DNA from: Vigna angularis
Taxonomy: Eukaryota > Streptophyta > Magnoliopsida > Fabales > Fabaceae
DNA length: 64,000 nt
Direction: 5' to 3'
Assembly: GCF_016808095.1 (NCBI RefSeq)
Contig: NC_068974.1
Span: 6,758,001 to 6,822,000 of the forward strand
The notes beneath the pieces are model-generated. The model saw only the letters and a list, made by a program, of their open reading frames with translations, ran no database searches and was not told the origin of the DNA. The position numbers were made by a program, and so were the translations under genes. Of the stretch, positions 47,728 to 59,828 are shown piece after piece (within the stretch, counting starts at the first letter, position 1; the number at the start of each line of letters is the position of its first letter).

Positions 47728-48244
47728 ATATTTCTTTCATAATAGCTATAACCATGGTTACCGTAACATGTGTCAAATGAATTTAAAAACAAATTATAAG
47801 AATAATCTAGGAAAGGCCAAATAACTCTAACTTTATTTTTTTTCTCTCTCTAAATTTGTATAGTGGTTTTATGAGAAAATTTGAAAAAACTAATGGTAAA
47901 CAAATAAAACCATTTTCCAATAAAATTTCTTTTATTTTTTTTTCGCAGAATTAGTTATACATAATTATGTTAGTTCAGATATACGGGAAAGCACAAATAT
48001 TCAATGTGATTTCAAACATTATTTATATATAAAATGGTCAAGTACGTGTTTTTATCTCCAAATTATTATAAGAAAATTATGCTTATTTCTAAATTAAATT
48101 ATAAAATATTTTATTGATGATTGTCATGTAAAATCTCATTTTTAACAAATAACATTATATTATAATTCACTCTTTATCATATAATTTCTTTTAAAAGGAA
48201 TATTTTATATTATTTTTACAATTTAGAAATAAAACATTCTTTTT
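47728..48244. other. AT-rich intergenic DNA, no gene seen
   Basis: Long A/T runs, no frame with a recognisable motif. Confidence 0.45.
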
Positions 48245-48885
48245 AGAGCCGTCAAAATAGACCATGAGTTGGCTACTTAATCTAACCCGACTCACTTATT
48301 AACGAGTACAAAAAAATTGTATCTGACTTAGTCCAATACAAGTTGGTGGATTAAATGGATTGACTCACTTAATTATAATTTTTTTTCTTCAATCCCAAAA
48401 AATAACAAATAAAAAAAAGCCTGCGAAGGAACACAGTCGAAGGAGCATGCAAAAAAACACAATATGCTTCAAATCTACGAAAGAGCACACTCGAAGGAGC
48501 ATGCAAAGAAGTACAATCTACTTCATATCAGTAAAAGAGCATGATCAAAAGAGCATGATCAGAAGAGCATGATCAGAGAAACATGCAAAGGAACATGATA
48601 TACTTCAAACCTACGAAGGAATACGATCAAAGAACAAATCAAATCAACTAAGCATTAATAATTTTTTATTTTTTAATATAATTTAACATTTAGAATTTAT
48701 AGATGAGTTGATGAGAATCAAATTGATTCAGAATGGATTCAGTCCTAGTGAATTAAGTTCTTAGTAGGCCAAATTCATTTTTGACCTGCATCGAAATTTA
48801 TAATCTTTTTAAATTCAACTTGATTTGAACTTATGATGAACTAAGTTGACTCACGTATTTTAAACAATTTTTATAACTCTAATCT
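48245..48885. mobile_element. Possible hAT-type remnant with internal repeats
   Basis: The left end TAGAGCCGTCAAAATAGACC is hAT-like; the right end read inward begins TAGAGTTATAAAAATTG. Flanks CATTCTTTT and ATCTTTTAT are only roughly similar. Inside (48425-48640) the phrases AGGAGCATGCAAA and AGAGCATGATCA recur, a decayed short tandem array. Boundaries are uncertain. Confidence 0.4.
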
Positions 48886-49029
48886 TTTATATAATAATTT
48901 GAGAAAAAAAATATTTAAAAAATAAACTTTAAAATAATTAAAATATATTTAATTTATTATATCTTTGAACTAGTATTATATTATATTATCATTAAAAATT
49001 CTTTTGATTGTTTTCAAATTTTCAGTTAT

Positions 49030-49099
49030 CTTTTCACTCTAATATTGTAATAAATATGTATTATCTTCTCACTCTAATATTGTAATAAATATGTATTAT
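49030..49099. repeat. 35-bp tandem duplication
   Basis: The landmark CTCTAATATTGTAATAAATA occurs at 49037 and again at 49072, a perfect or near-perfect direct duplication about 200 bp past the KDSB stop codon. Confidence 0.9.
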
Positions 49100-49276
49100 G
49101 TGTATCTCAGAAGTCTATTATCTAATGACAAAGAATAACATACAACATAAATAATAACACGAATACTATTTCGAATGCAACAAGAAGATTCATACTACGA
49201 CAAAAATAAAGCTCTTTCTACCTATTATGATGTAATAATGATTAATTTGCATATAGTTTCTACGTCGTATCTGAGT

Positions 49277-52200
49277 TCAAGACAAGTTCCTCTCACGCAT
49301 TAGAGATTCTATCTTTCCAACATCTTCCGGAGTGTCAACACCATGGGCCTCATGATTAACCTTTATCACCTATAGCAGAAAATGAAAACAAGCATCTCAA
49401 TAAAGTGAGCAACAACAATGATGAGTATACAAATATTTCAGTAGCTTTTGCTAGATAGATAAGATATCCTTTGGATAATTCAAATGGAACCAATTCAATG
49501 TCTACATAAACAATCAATAGAAAGACTCTAACTGTCTTGACGTAAATGTCACTTAAATTTAGAATAACATTCTGTAAACACTAACAGGTAGTTATTCGTT
49601 GCATGGAATATATAATAATGAATTTGAGTAGAACTTTGAGATTTTTATTTCAAATTTTATGTGAATTTTGATCACTTAGCCTTTAACTCCATTACTGTTG
49701 AAGAGTATAAGGGAAGACAATGAACCAGATGAACTCGATTAGTAAGCACTCAGCTAGTTAATTAGGCTCATAAAAACTTGATTTATGATGCAAAATGAGG
49801 TAAATTAGAGTTTAAAAAAAGGACATTGATTACATGCGGTGAGCATGAGCCCATAATAATTCAGTTTATTTTGCTCATGAACAATCTTGAAGCATATTGG
49901 GTGTGAGATGAGAAAGTAGGAAGAACAAATCTTTTACATTCAATTAAAATGGGTGGTCAAAATTAGATTTAACAAAAATAATCTTTTGATATCCATAAAT
50001 GATTGTTTAACAAAGATTAATCCCTCTTACCTCCCATTAAATATACAGATAAGGTGTATAAAAAAAAACTAAATATAAAATATAATAAATGCATCATGTG
50101 TATAAATGATGATATTTATCTAAATTATGACTTTTGATGACGCGAGCTAAATTAAAAAATTCGAGAACCTATAGTAGTTGATCTTAAGCTAAAAATAACG
50201 GTTCATATAAAACTCAACTTTGTTCAAATAGAACCAATTCTTATGAAAGTGAATCAAGTTGAGTCAAATCAACTGGTTCCAACAGCAGTAGAGCACGTGC
50301 AAGTGCACCTCAAAACCATTTTTTTGGATACTATAATCAGTGACTTCCGTTTGAAAAGTACTTCATAAGTACTGCAGTGCAGTGAAACATAACAGCAAAA
50401 AGACCAAAACATCTGTTAGGAACCCCCTGTCAAGAGGATTTATGTTTAGGAGAAATTGGGTAGAAGCAAGGCCCGTATAAGAGAAAGTCTATTATGGCAG
50501 TTAGTGCAAAGAAATATGAACAGAAAGGAGGACTAGAGAAAGGTATAAGATTGATCAACTTGTGAGTGGAAGGAATCAGGTTTATCGAATTACTTAGAGG
50601 ATATTCATATAGTTCTTTTCTGCAGGTATTTTGAGAGACCTAAGGCCCACCAATACGAACACCCTACACTACCCTCTTTCAATTTATAATTGTTTATTCT
50701 AAAACATACGTTTTGTTATGTACTGCTACAATACAACTCCTTCCCTTGACATATTCCGGGTGCCGCGAGGGTCGCTCATCGTGTTACTCCCCGACTTGGA
50801 CGCCATCGAACCCAGCGTACCTCCTTCAAAGCGCGCGCGTTTTCTGTGGCTCCCAGTCGTCCCTGTCCTCCTCGGAAAGAATCATACTGGGCCACTGTCC
50901 CCGCTCTCCGCCAGTCGTTCTTGAATTCCGATTAGCCTCCTCCACATCTCGGGCCAATTCCATGGCTTTCAGCAAATCTTTTGGGTTATGTGGGCGGATT
51001 TGATTTCTGATTTCGCCTTGCAGTCCCGCGAAAAAATACCCCATAAGTTGGTCCTCCTTTATCTCCTTCGTTTGCACCACCAACATCTCGAATTCCTGAA
51101 TATACTCCTCCACAGCCCCTTTCTGCCTTAACGCCGCCAGCCTTTCGAACACAGTTCCCCTGTCCCGGCCTCCAAATCTTCTCACCAGAGCCTCCCGCAG
51201 TTCTTCCCAAGAAGGATTCTTGGCTTTGGCTTTCCAGAATCGGAACCAATAACTGGCGCTCCCCTCCATGCAAATGTAGGCCAGCCTGAGTCTTTCTCTT
51301 CCCGTAACGTTCTGAATTTCGAAGAACTTTTCCGCCCTTGAAACCCATCCCTGCGGGTCGAATCCTTCGAACGTGGGTAACTCCACCCTCTTCACCCAAC
51401 TGGGTTGTAATTCGCTTCTGTCATCGTCAAGTTCTTCCTCTGAACACTCCTTCCTCCCCCTACTGATTTCGTTCACAGAAACTTGACTCCCCTCGGAGTT
51501 TCGATCAAGATTCCGCGTTCGCCCGCCAAGAACTCGGGTGAGTTCTTTGATTTCTTGATGCAGTCTCATCGTTTCCGCCTTCAACCCTTCCATTGTCGTC
51601 TCTATCGCCTCCATTCTCCCTTCCATCCTGTTCTCCATCGCCTCCATCTTCCCTTCCAAGACGTTCATCTTTCCTTCCATTCTTCCCTCCAATGCGTTCA
51701 ATTTTTCTTCCATCTCGCTCCTCTCTAAGTGATCCGGTCCCGCCAATCTGTACACTCAAAGCCTCCAAGGGAGCAATTCCCCCTCCACAGGATAAATGTA
51801 TCCTGTTTATACAAAGAATTTACAAAAACTACACTCTTACAAGAGTTTCTCAGCCCTTTATATGGGCTCCCTTTTCCCGCCAACTCACTGTTATTACAGT
51901 TACACCCTATTTACTCTCCTAACAGCCTCATTCCCTTTTTTTCCTTCTCTCGTAAACTCTCCGTATCCTACCACATACGTTTTGTTATGTACGGCTACAA
52001 TACAACACCTCAGTTGCATGATCCTCTATTCCCTTATCCCTCATATCATTGACTCGTGGACTCTTACTAGGCTGTCACCCAAGTGTTCAGAGTTCAATAG
52101 TCAGACAACTTTATTGGAGAACCTGAAATGTGATGGTTGGACAACGCACATAACATCTGATGGCAAATTGGCAACCAAACCTTATACATGGATTTGAAAG

Positions 52201-55173
52201 GCTATTTGTATGTCAATAGGATATTATATACGGTCAATATAGAAATAGAATAATAAAGTAAAAATTTTGCACCTTAGTCGAATAAAGTTAAAACAAGGGC
52301 CTACATAAATAGCTTAGGTACCTTCATCTTGTAGCCATTCTCAAGGACTTTAAGCTGTTCCAAATCCTCCTCTAGTTGCAAAGGAGTAGGTTGAAGATCA
52401 GGGTATATCCTTAGAAACTTCACATCATAGCTCTAGTAGATTCATCGGCAGAAAAAAATGTTAACTCACAATGAAGCAAATAATGGTATCTAAAGACAAA
52501 TGGACAACAAGCAATGATTATTATTACAGAAAATTAGAGAAAGTTTAACGATAGTAGTACCTGAATCCCTAGATGAAGCAAATACGGGAACTGTTGATTG
52601 ACCTTCCCTGACCTGCGTACATGTGCAAGCATTTATCCAGTTATACCAAAATATGTTCAACAATTTCACATGTTTTGTGAATGAAGTAACAATTAAGATG
52701 GGAAATATGAACTTAAATTATTAGTAACTTACTTGTTGAATGGGATTAATCCTCGGGAAAAATAGATGGCATAACCACGATTATCTATCACACATTTCAC
52801 TCTATTTGGATCATGAGAATCTTCAGGCTTTAAAGATGTGACTGCAGTGCTGAACACTGCATCTGGAGCTGCCTTTAAAGGTCAGGGTTCAGGATAGATA
52901 GTGCAAGGGAATAATATAAAATTATAAACAACCAGATATATAGAAATATGTCCTTTTAGGCAGAGTAACAGTACTTAAATGGGAAGATTTTCAAGTTAAT
53001 GTGATGCCAAAATAGTGTTTTGGACCTATTGATTTACCATTATGTTCAGAACAAAAAGCAAAAAAAGGATCACAACTAAAGCAGGCTGTCATTTTTTTTT
53101 TTGGCAATGGAACATTATTTACATTTTCCACGGTATGAAAATAACAAATTTATGAAGTAAAAAACTCTTACCTGCAAAGCTTTCACAACACCGTCTATTA
53201 TCTCAGGTTCAATAAGTGGTTCATCACCCTGAATGTTTACAACAATATCATAATTTTTCCCAAGCTTCTGTAGGGCTTCATTGCAGCGCTCCGTACCTAT
53301 CACGAAAAATAAAGAGTATGAAACATTGTGAAGTAAAAAGCTTTGAGTGACTACAATACAAAAGAAACTGATTAGCTTACCATTTTTGCAAGATTCTGAT
53401 GTCATAATAACATCAGCTCCAAATTGTCGACAGCAGTCAGCAATCTTTTCATCATCAGTTGCCACAACTAAAACCAGAGAAAATTATCAAGAAGAAGCAA
53501 GATGTACACATTCATGTATGCATCTACCAAATTGTAAAACTGTCTACTACACTTTCTTGAACATGAAGCACCAGGCAAAGTGCACAAGTAGTGCACAAAA
53601 ATCTACCTATATTACAAGCCAGACTAAATCATGATATTCTTTGGTCAGTTTTCCTAGAAATTCCTAAAGGAAAGCAACGCAATACTGGGACATCCTGAAA
53701 ACATTTAAGATTTGTTACCTTCAAAAGACCAACAAGAGGTTTTACACGCATGAACAAATTCAGATACAGCAAAAGCTGAAAGAAATATAATACATTTACA
53801 TGTCCATTCCTAGGATGTGTTTGAACATAAGATGTTGTGTCAGAGAAACGTCCTATCAAAAGCAACACATGTTGGAAAACATGGAAACATAATTTAAACT
53901 TCACTCAGCTTCTTCATTGGTGAGAACCATCCACTGATCAGAAAAGGAGAACAAAAAACTTAATTACTTCACCACTTATACTACTTGACGTGGGACTGAA
54001 ACACCCCATACTACCCTGCCCATCACTTAAGCTTCACTTAGAGGCATATACATTAACATACCAATTTTAAAGATTAACTAGACTCGAAGTTATATATTAA
54101 GCTATACTACTAATGCCAGATTAGATGAAGATCATGGGGATAGACCTACCAACATGATCCAATGTAGCCGCCAGCTTTGCCCTTTCCCATGTTCTCTGCA
54201 AAAACCAAATTAGGTAAAATACATCATATGCTGGAAATAGTGAGTATAATCAAGAAGTCAACTGAAATTTTCTAATAAACTATAACCCCGTTTCTCCACA
54301 AGTTTCTCGGTATTTTTTACTCTAGGTAAACTTCACCTTCAATTCTCCTATAAAAGCTATCACCAAGTATGTTATGACATAAAGGACAAGTGGAGAATTC
54401 AACCCAAAAAATCTACTCGATTAAGTGAAAGAACCTCAAAGCTTAAGTAAAACATCATGTAAGTAGCTTATATTACTCAATGTGGAACTACTTTCACCTC
54501 TTTAAGAGCCGACGTTCATAGTTGCTTTAACTATATCCACATTGATCAAGTAGTAACCCTTTTCTCTTTTACAGCTTTTTACTCATCCTTGACAAGAGGA
54601 GAGTCCAACTAAAAAGATTAGAAGTTTAAGACTTAAGAATCTAGTCAAGTAGTTTATCTTAATCCATACGAGACTCATATTATCGAATCACGTCCTTTCT
54701 TTGATGATCGAGAATCTATACTATGTTAGAGTTAAAGTTTAGAAAATTATTAATATCAAACAAAATTGACCCCGGAACCTTTTCAGATTTTATTTATTGA
54801 TACAACAGTACACGGTGTATGCATTTTCAATTTAAAATATTTTTTAATAAAATTCATCACAAACACAGTTAAAGGACAAAAATCAAGAAGAGAGAGTAGA
54901 GGGTGGGACCTGGATCATGGGCTTGCCCAGGATTTGAACCAGAGGCTTTCCCGGAAAACGAGAAGATGCATATCGGGCGGGTATAATAGCCAGGACCCGG
55001 CTCCGAAACTTGTCCAATCGGGTCATGTAAGCACGTGCACCCACCGCCGCTGCAATCGCCACTCCCGCCACAATTCCATGGACAATCCACGTCTTTGCAC
55101 TTGTCGAAGATCCAAACGACGCCGTAGAAGAAGAAGAGGAAGACGAAGAACAAGGTGAGGGGAAATTTGCCAT
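49277..55173 (-). CDS. KDSB: CMP-KDO synthetase (3-deoxy-manno-octulosonate cytidylyltransferase), 8 exons, 305 aa
   Basis: Activates KDO with CTP to CMP-KDO, the donor for the pectin rhamnogalacturonan II side chain; the plant enzyme is membrane-anchored in mitochondria (family knowledge). Coding exons: 55173-54910, 54195-54150, 53467-53381, 53296-53172, 52872-52733, 52612-52561, 52432-52322, 49369-49277. All introns are GT...AG and the 918 bp keep one frame. Residues 1-27 are Ser-rich and about 28-50 form a membrane segment ([20 protein letters not shown]). The cytidylyltransferase motif [15 protein letters not shown] is at about 64-78, [10 protein letters not shown] at about 104-113, the metal site [11 protein letters not shown] at about 153-163, and [12 protein letters not shown] near the C-terminus. 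The match to Arabidopsis KDSB runs end to end. The last intron (49370-52321, 2952 bp) contains a retroelement in the same orientation. All key residues are present, so it should be active if that intron is removed correctly. Confidence 0.95.
50414..50703 (+). mobile_element. LTR-like segment in the last KDSB intron
   Basis: Starts TGTTAGGAACCCCCTG and contains a TATA-like CCCGTATAAGAG and TTCTGCAGGTATTTTGAGAG, wording seen in plant LTRs. It runs into the 34-bp repeat at 50704. It could be an older LTR that the gag element entered, or part of one composite element; the ends are not resolved. Confidence 0.35.
50826..51713 (-). CDS. Retrotransposon Gag protein, 295 aa, intact
   Basis: Capsid-type protein of the element in the KDSB intron. 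The ATG at 51713-51711 opens about 36 bp after the probable 5' LTR; an upstream in-frame GTG would lie inside the LTR and is disregarded. Residues about 1-55 form a coiled coil of near-repeats ([20 protein letters not shown] style). A Ser/Asp/Glu-rich stretch follows. [19 protein letters not shown], then [28 protein letters not shown] and the [19 protein letters not shown] / [19 protein letters not shown] region form a complete Retrotrans_gag domain of Ty3/gypsy type. It stops at 50826 before any zinc knuckle. There is no stop or frameshift in the body, in contrast to other retro-genes here. Confidence 0.85.
   Translation of the reverse strand: MEEKLNALEGRMEGKMNVLEGKMEAMENRMEGRMEAIETTMEGLKAETMRLHQEIKELTRVLGGRTRNLDRNSEGSQVSVNEISRGRKECSEEELDDDRSELQPSWVKRVELPTFEGFDPQGWVSRAEKFFEIQNVTGRERLRLAYICMEGSASYWFRFWKAKAKNPSWEELREALVRRFGGRDRGTVFERLAALRQKGAVEEYIQEFEMLVVQTKEIKEDQLMGYFFAGLQGEIRNQIRPHNPKDLLKAMELARDVEEANRNSRTTGGERGQWPSMILSEEDRDDWEPQKTRAL
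51749..52007 (-). repeat. Probable 5' LTR of the gag-only element
   Basis: About 259 bp, minus-strand TGTTGT...TGTACA, with a TATA-like box and a transcribed-end-like hairpin zone (CTCTTGTAAGAGTG). Boundaries rest on the TG/CA rule and the 34-bp repeat, because a full 3' LTR is lacking. Confidence 0.55.
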
Positions 55174-56320
55174 GACTCAAACAAAGACAAGAATCTGAAA
55201 AGTGGATGATTATGCTCAAATTTGGCAATCAACTTCAGATCTAACGTTAAATCTATCAGTCTTACTTTGAAAAACGGTTCGGGTTGGATACTATTCGTTA
55301 TCCGATTTGTAATTAAAAAATATTATTTATTATTGGTGAGATATTAGTTTAAAAATTATTTGTGGATATTTTAAAATAGATACCAATATTTAAAAAATAT
55401 ATTTATAAATTTTTAAAATAAAACTAAAAGTATATAAATTAAATTAAATACAAATTAAAATTTATTTAGTATTAAATTTAATCTAATAAATTAATATTAA
55501 TGTTAATTAAATTAAATTTAATGAAATATAAATTAATTTTTTATTTTAATATTTTATAAATATCCGTAAATACTCATGTTCATCGTCCGTAAATAATAAA
55601 TATATGCATATATTAATTATTCAATGTGAATTTTAAAGATACGAAAATTTCTATCATCTCCCTCCCTCTTCTCTGGTTTATAATTTTATATATTTTCTTT
55701 GACTTTTGAAACACTTTTGCAATTTTTTACTTATGAATAATTAACTTGATTGTTTTATTTTATTCACTATAAAGAAATTTAATAACCCGATTTATAATTC
55801 AATTATCCACATTTGAACAATTTTATTTTTTGAATTACTAAAAGTATAATAACGTGCTTTAAGCTAAAGTTGATCTTAAATTTTATTATTAAACCTTGTT
55901 ATTAATATTAAAATGAAACCATTATTATTAATATTTTATATAAATAAAAATTAATAACATTTATAATTTTGACCAAAATTACGAATATTTATCTATTCTA
56001 AGATTATATTCGATCACTACTCCTTAACTTTAAAATAAAAGTTCGTACATCAGTTATATTATATTACTTATTCAAAATATACTCACTTAAAACTTTTATT
56101 TTATATTTGTTCTTTACTTGACTTATTAACATTCTTTTTAATAAAAGTTTAATGGTTTTCTTTAATCTTAGTTTGGCTATTTGGCTGTCAAGTTGATCTT
56201 TCCTTTTAAAAAAATTTCAATTTTACCCACACTTAGTAAATTTTGTCTCAATCAAGTTTCTTCTGTTAAATATGCATAAACAGAGTTAATTGTTTCGTGT
56301 GTGGAAAAAGAGTATAGTAA
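55174..56320. other. KDSB upstream region and AT-rich intergenic DNA
   Basis: The leader and promoter of KDSB should lie in about 55174-55300. From 55300 on the DNA is extremely AT-rich. At 56145-56320 the phrases TTTAATGGTTTTCTTTAATC and CATAAACAGAGTTAATTG resemble one arm of a MULE-type repeat, cut by the Athila-like LTR. No gene is seen. Confidence 0.45.
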
Positions 56321-57599
56321 CATGTCTAATTTGTATTTAATCTTCGTGTAGTGGATTAATTTATGACTCAAAATTGATTAGACATTTGCATTGTGTTTGC
56401 TTAATTCACAATTTTGAAGATCGAATTAGTCTTCGCTTATTTGGTTAATTTGTGTTGGACTAGGGGTGATAGTAGCGTTTAATCATTGTTAATTAGTGAT
56501 TAGAAGCATAACAACTAATCTAGTGATCAACCGTTTTTAATTAGTGTTTGAATTTGTGTTTTAGTTGTTTAATTTCAATTCGTAAAACTGACTTCCCCCA
56601 CCACGTGTTTGATCTAATAACTGAACCAAATGTTGGTCTTTGAGAGATGACCTAGGAGTCACTTCCTAGTATATATTGCACTTTAATTGCATATTAATTT
56701 GATTTGGGTACAACATGAATCAAATTTAGCGCCGTTGTCAGGGATTAACGGTTTGGTCTTAAGTTTTGTGTTGTGTTAGTGTGTGTTCTGTATGCGTTTT
56801 GTGTGTATTGGTTGTTTGAGTTCTTTCTTTGGTTGCATCATTTAACAAGTAAGAATTAGGAAGGGTGGTGTTGTTAGCATGTATTGGTAAGAAAACACAA
56901 TGAATAGTGCGCGCATACGACGAATAATATCATGAATAGTATCCATTTTTCCTAATTCATTGGCAATTTTCGTTTTGATAGCTAAGGGTTTTATTTTTCT
57001 TTGAATATTTTTGTGTGCACTTCTTTTGGTCCATATCTTGTTGGAAAAATCACATAATCAGTTATGGTAGTCCAAATTCTGAGTTACAATTTTTTCTGAA
57101 ATCAGGAGATGTCAAAACTTCAAACTGCGATAAATTTTGATGGTTTTATCGAAACTGGACGTATTATATGTTTATTTTGTGTAGAAAAAAAATTCTGGAT
57201 CGATCCTAGATTGCTATGCCATCTAGTTTTTCTCAGATCTTCAAAAAGAGGTTGTTTTCTATTTCTTTTTTATTTTTCAAGTTTTATTTCCCCATTTCTC
57301 CAAACTTTCGTTAATTGGTAAAAATCCTTATCCTTTAAATTTTGTTAGAAAATTTTTGTGCTATCATTTCATGATTTAAGGGTATAGCTCAAAAAATTTC
57401 AGCTCATTTGGATATGGTTCGCATATACTTGTAGTTGTAATCCCCCTATGTTTACTTGTGTTGATTTTTCATGATATGCGTTGACTTAGTGCCTGACAAG
57501 GGGCAATCATTGACCATTACCACCCTTTGATCCTGAAACTGATAGGACTTTTCATAGATTAATTAGGCATTCTAGGAATTTATAGTATGTGCATTTAGA

Positions 57600-58960
57600 T
57601 AGCATTAGTTGCATAATTCTAAGCATTCTCCTTCCTTTTATATGTCTACCTATTTCGGTTATGTGCATACTGCTTCCTCTACTTGTGCCTATGATTATGA
57701 TTCTCATTTATATGTTGTTGATTTCAATGCTGAGAATAATATAGCTCAACCTCCAACTTGTGAGAGTGTTCTTCGGGAGCCGATTCCACCTAATGAGGAT
57801 GATGTTCATTGTGTTCTCAACACTGGACTGAGCTGCCTAAGTTTCATGGTTTTGCAGGTGATGCCCACATAAACATTTGGAGTAGTTCCATATCATTTGC
57901 TCAACCAACAAACCTCCACATGTCCCGAATGACCACATTTTCTTAAGGGCTTTTCCGCATTTATTAGAGGGAGTAATAAAGGATTGGTTGTATTATTTTC
58001 CTCCAGGGTCCATCACTGCTTGGGAAGATCTTAAGCAACTGTTCTTAAACGAATTCTTCCCTACTCCTTAACAATATGTTGCTAACATGAACGACGATTA
58101 TCCACAGCAGAATTTTGATCTGTATAGTCACGGGTACAATTCTAAATAGGGGAATGACCCTAACCTAGGATGGTATGGTACTCCACAATAACAACATCAA
58201 TATGAAGAACCACAATTTCAGAATACTTGTATGCCTCCACCAATCCAACAATATCAGACACAACAACTACAACAAGATATACCTAGCCAAACAACTCCTC
58301 AACCTTCGACTTCTAAGCCTACATTGGAGGAGTTATTGGGGCAGATGACCATGTAGAACATTCAGTTCCAACAAGAAACTAGACCATTTAAAGCTTGACC
58401 AATCAGATGAGGTAGATGGTCACTCAGCTCAATCAGGAACAGTCTCAAGATTCAGAGAAATTACCATCTCAAATTGTTTAGATTCCAAAATATGTCAATG
58501 TCGTCAACCTAGGCTATGGGAAGCAGATTCATGTACCCACTGTACCACCTACTTTCCCACCTTAACATGTCCCTACTTTTGCACCTGAGGAGGCTGATAA
58601 AGTTTCTAATCTTCATTCTAAGCTTGATACTTCCAAGACAAAACTTCTTGAGCAAGAAGAGCGGGCGGGTACAAGCAGGAAATTTGAGGCATGTGGACCC
58701 TCTTCGTCTTCCACCATTAAATCTGATTTGCACCAGCCTCCTCTCTATCTTATATTCCCTACTATAGTGATTCAAAGCAAGAAGATGGAAGGAGCAAATA
58801 AAGAGACTCTGACAACTTTCAGGAAAATGGAGGTGGACATACCTCTAATTGATTATGTTGTTTATGAGTATGCTTCTAATTTCCACTCTTTGCACGATAA
58901 GAAACAATTTTTGCTATCCTATCATAATAATTTTTTCCATGCACCAAACATGAATCTGAG
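57600..58960 (+). pseudogene. Broken Athila-like gag (and start of protease region)
   Basis: In shifting frames one reads KFHGFAGD near 57838, DWLYYFPPGSITAWEDLK near 57975-58030 and a Gln/Pro-rich C-terminal part with TLEELLGQM near 58325. Then comes FRKMEVDIPLID near 58822, the wording that precedes the protease in Athila-type elements. Several stops and at least two frameshifts make it non-functional. Confidence 0.8.
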
Positions 58961-59828
58961 TCTATTGTTGATATTGATTCTAAATTTGAACCTAATTCAT
59001 GCTCTGAGAGTATTTCTAATGTTTAGTCTAATACATTGGGATTGGGTGTTGTACCTCTACATATAAATTTTACGGAGCCACAATGCACTAACCCTATTGT
59101 AGGAGGTATGCATAAATCTGTCCAACAAGCACCCACAGTTGAAAACAAAGGTGCTTACATACGCAAAAGCTTGAAGATCAATAGGCACCAGCTGAACCCG
59201 CTCATCAACAATCCTTCTTTCTTAGATCCAATTTTGGAAGACATTTCTTTGCTAGATCAAATTTGGTGTCTTCCACCTTGACTTAGGGGAATTTTCTTTT
59301 TCTCTCTCCCTCTCCACTTTTATTGCACTTGTCTATGATATTTTCATTGTGTTGATTGCTCTGATCTTGTTTGTGACACAATGGGGTCACTGTGTAGTTT
59401 AAGTATGGTCTATTGTCCATGATTTATTTTTTTGTTTAGGTTTTTCTTTTCTAGGTTGTTTTTTTATTTTTTTTTTGTTATTTTAAGCTTGTATCTTATG
59501 TACAGTTTTATATGTTTCTCATGATTTATGGACTTTGTTTAGGTTGTAGGCTCTTCCTTCACTTGATTGATACTAATTGGTTTGAAAACCTTGCTTTTCT
59601 ATGCTTGGAAAGATGATTATGATGTTTGAGAGGTTGATTTGATTGTGACAAAAATACCCTATGTGAGGATTTTAGCCACTTTATGTTTTTTCTTGTGTGT
59701 GATATATCTCTTGATTGCTTGCACATATGCCTTGGCTTGACTCTTTTTCATGATTCTTGATTAATATGAATCTTTGGAAGTGATAAAGGAAATTTTGTTC
59801 TTAAGCCTCTCTAGCCAAATAAGCCTAC

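Larger units (their letters stand above)
50704..52007 (-). mobile_element. Gag-only non-autonomous LTR element inside the last KDSB intron
   Basis: Minus-strand order: a probable 5' LTR from 52007 (TGTTGTATTGTAGCCG...) to about 51749 (...GAGTGTACA), with TATA-like CCATATAAAG near 51860. A candidate primer site TGGCGGGACCGG follows at 51745, then the intact gag frame, then the purine tract AAGGGAAGGAG near 50740. The first 34 bp of the LTR repeat at 50737-50704 with one mismatch, as expected if the 3' LTR is cut after 34 bp. No protease, RT or integrase is present. Gag-only elements with terminal repeats are known in plants (TR-GAG type). The GC content is clearly above the surrounding intron. 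Confidence 0.72.

Noticed and set aside
50718..51003. Plus-strand frames opposite the gag gene
   Set aside because: They are antisense shadows of the GC-rich Gag frame on the minus strand.
54766..55158. Plus-strand 130-aa frame rich in Arg
   Set aside because: It is the antisense of KDSB exon 1, whose minus-strand frame has clear homology and splice sites.
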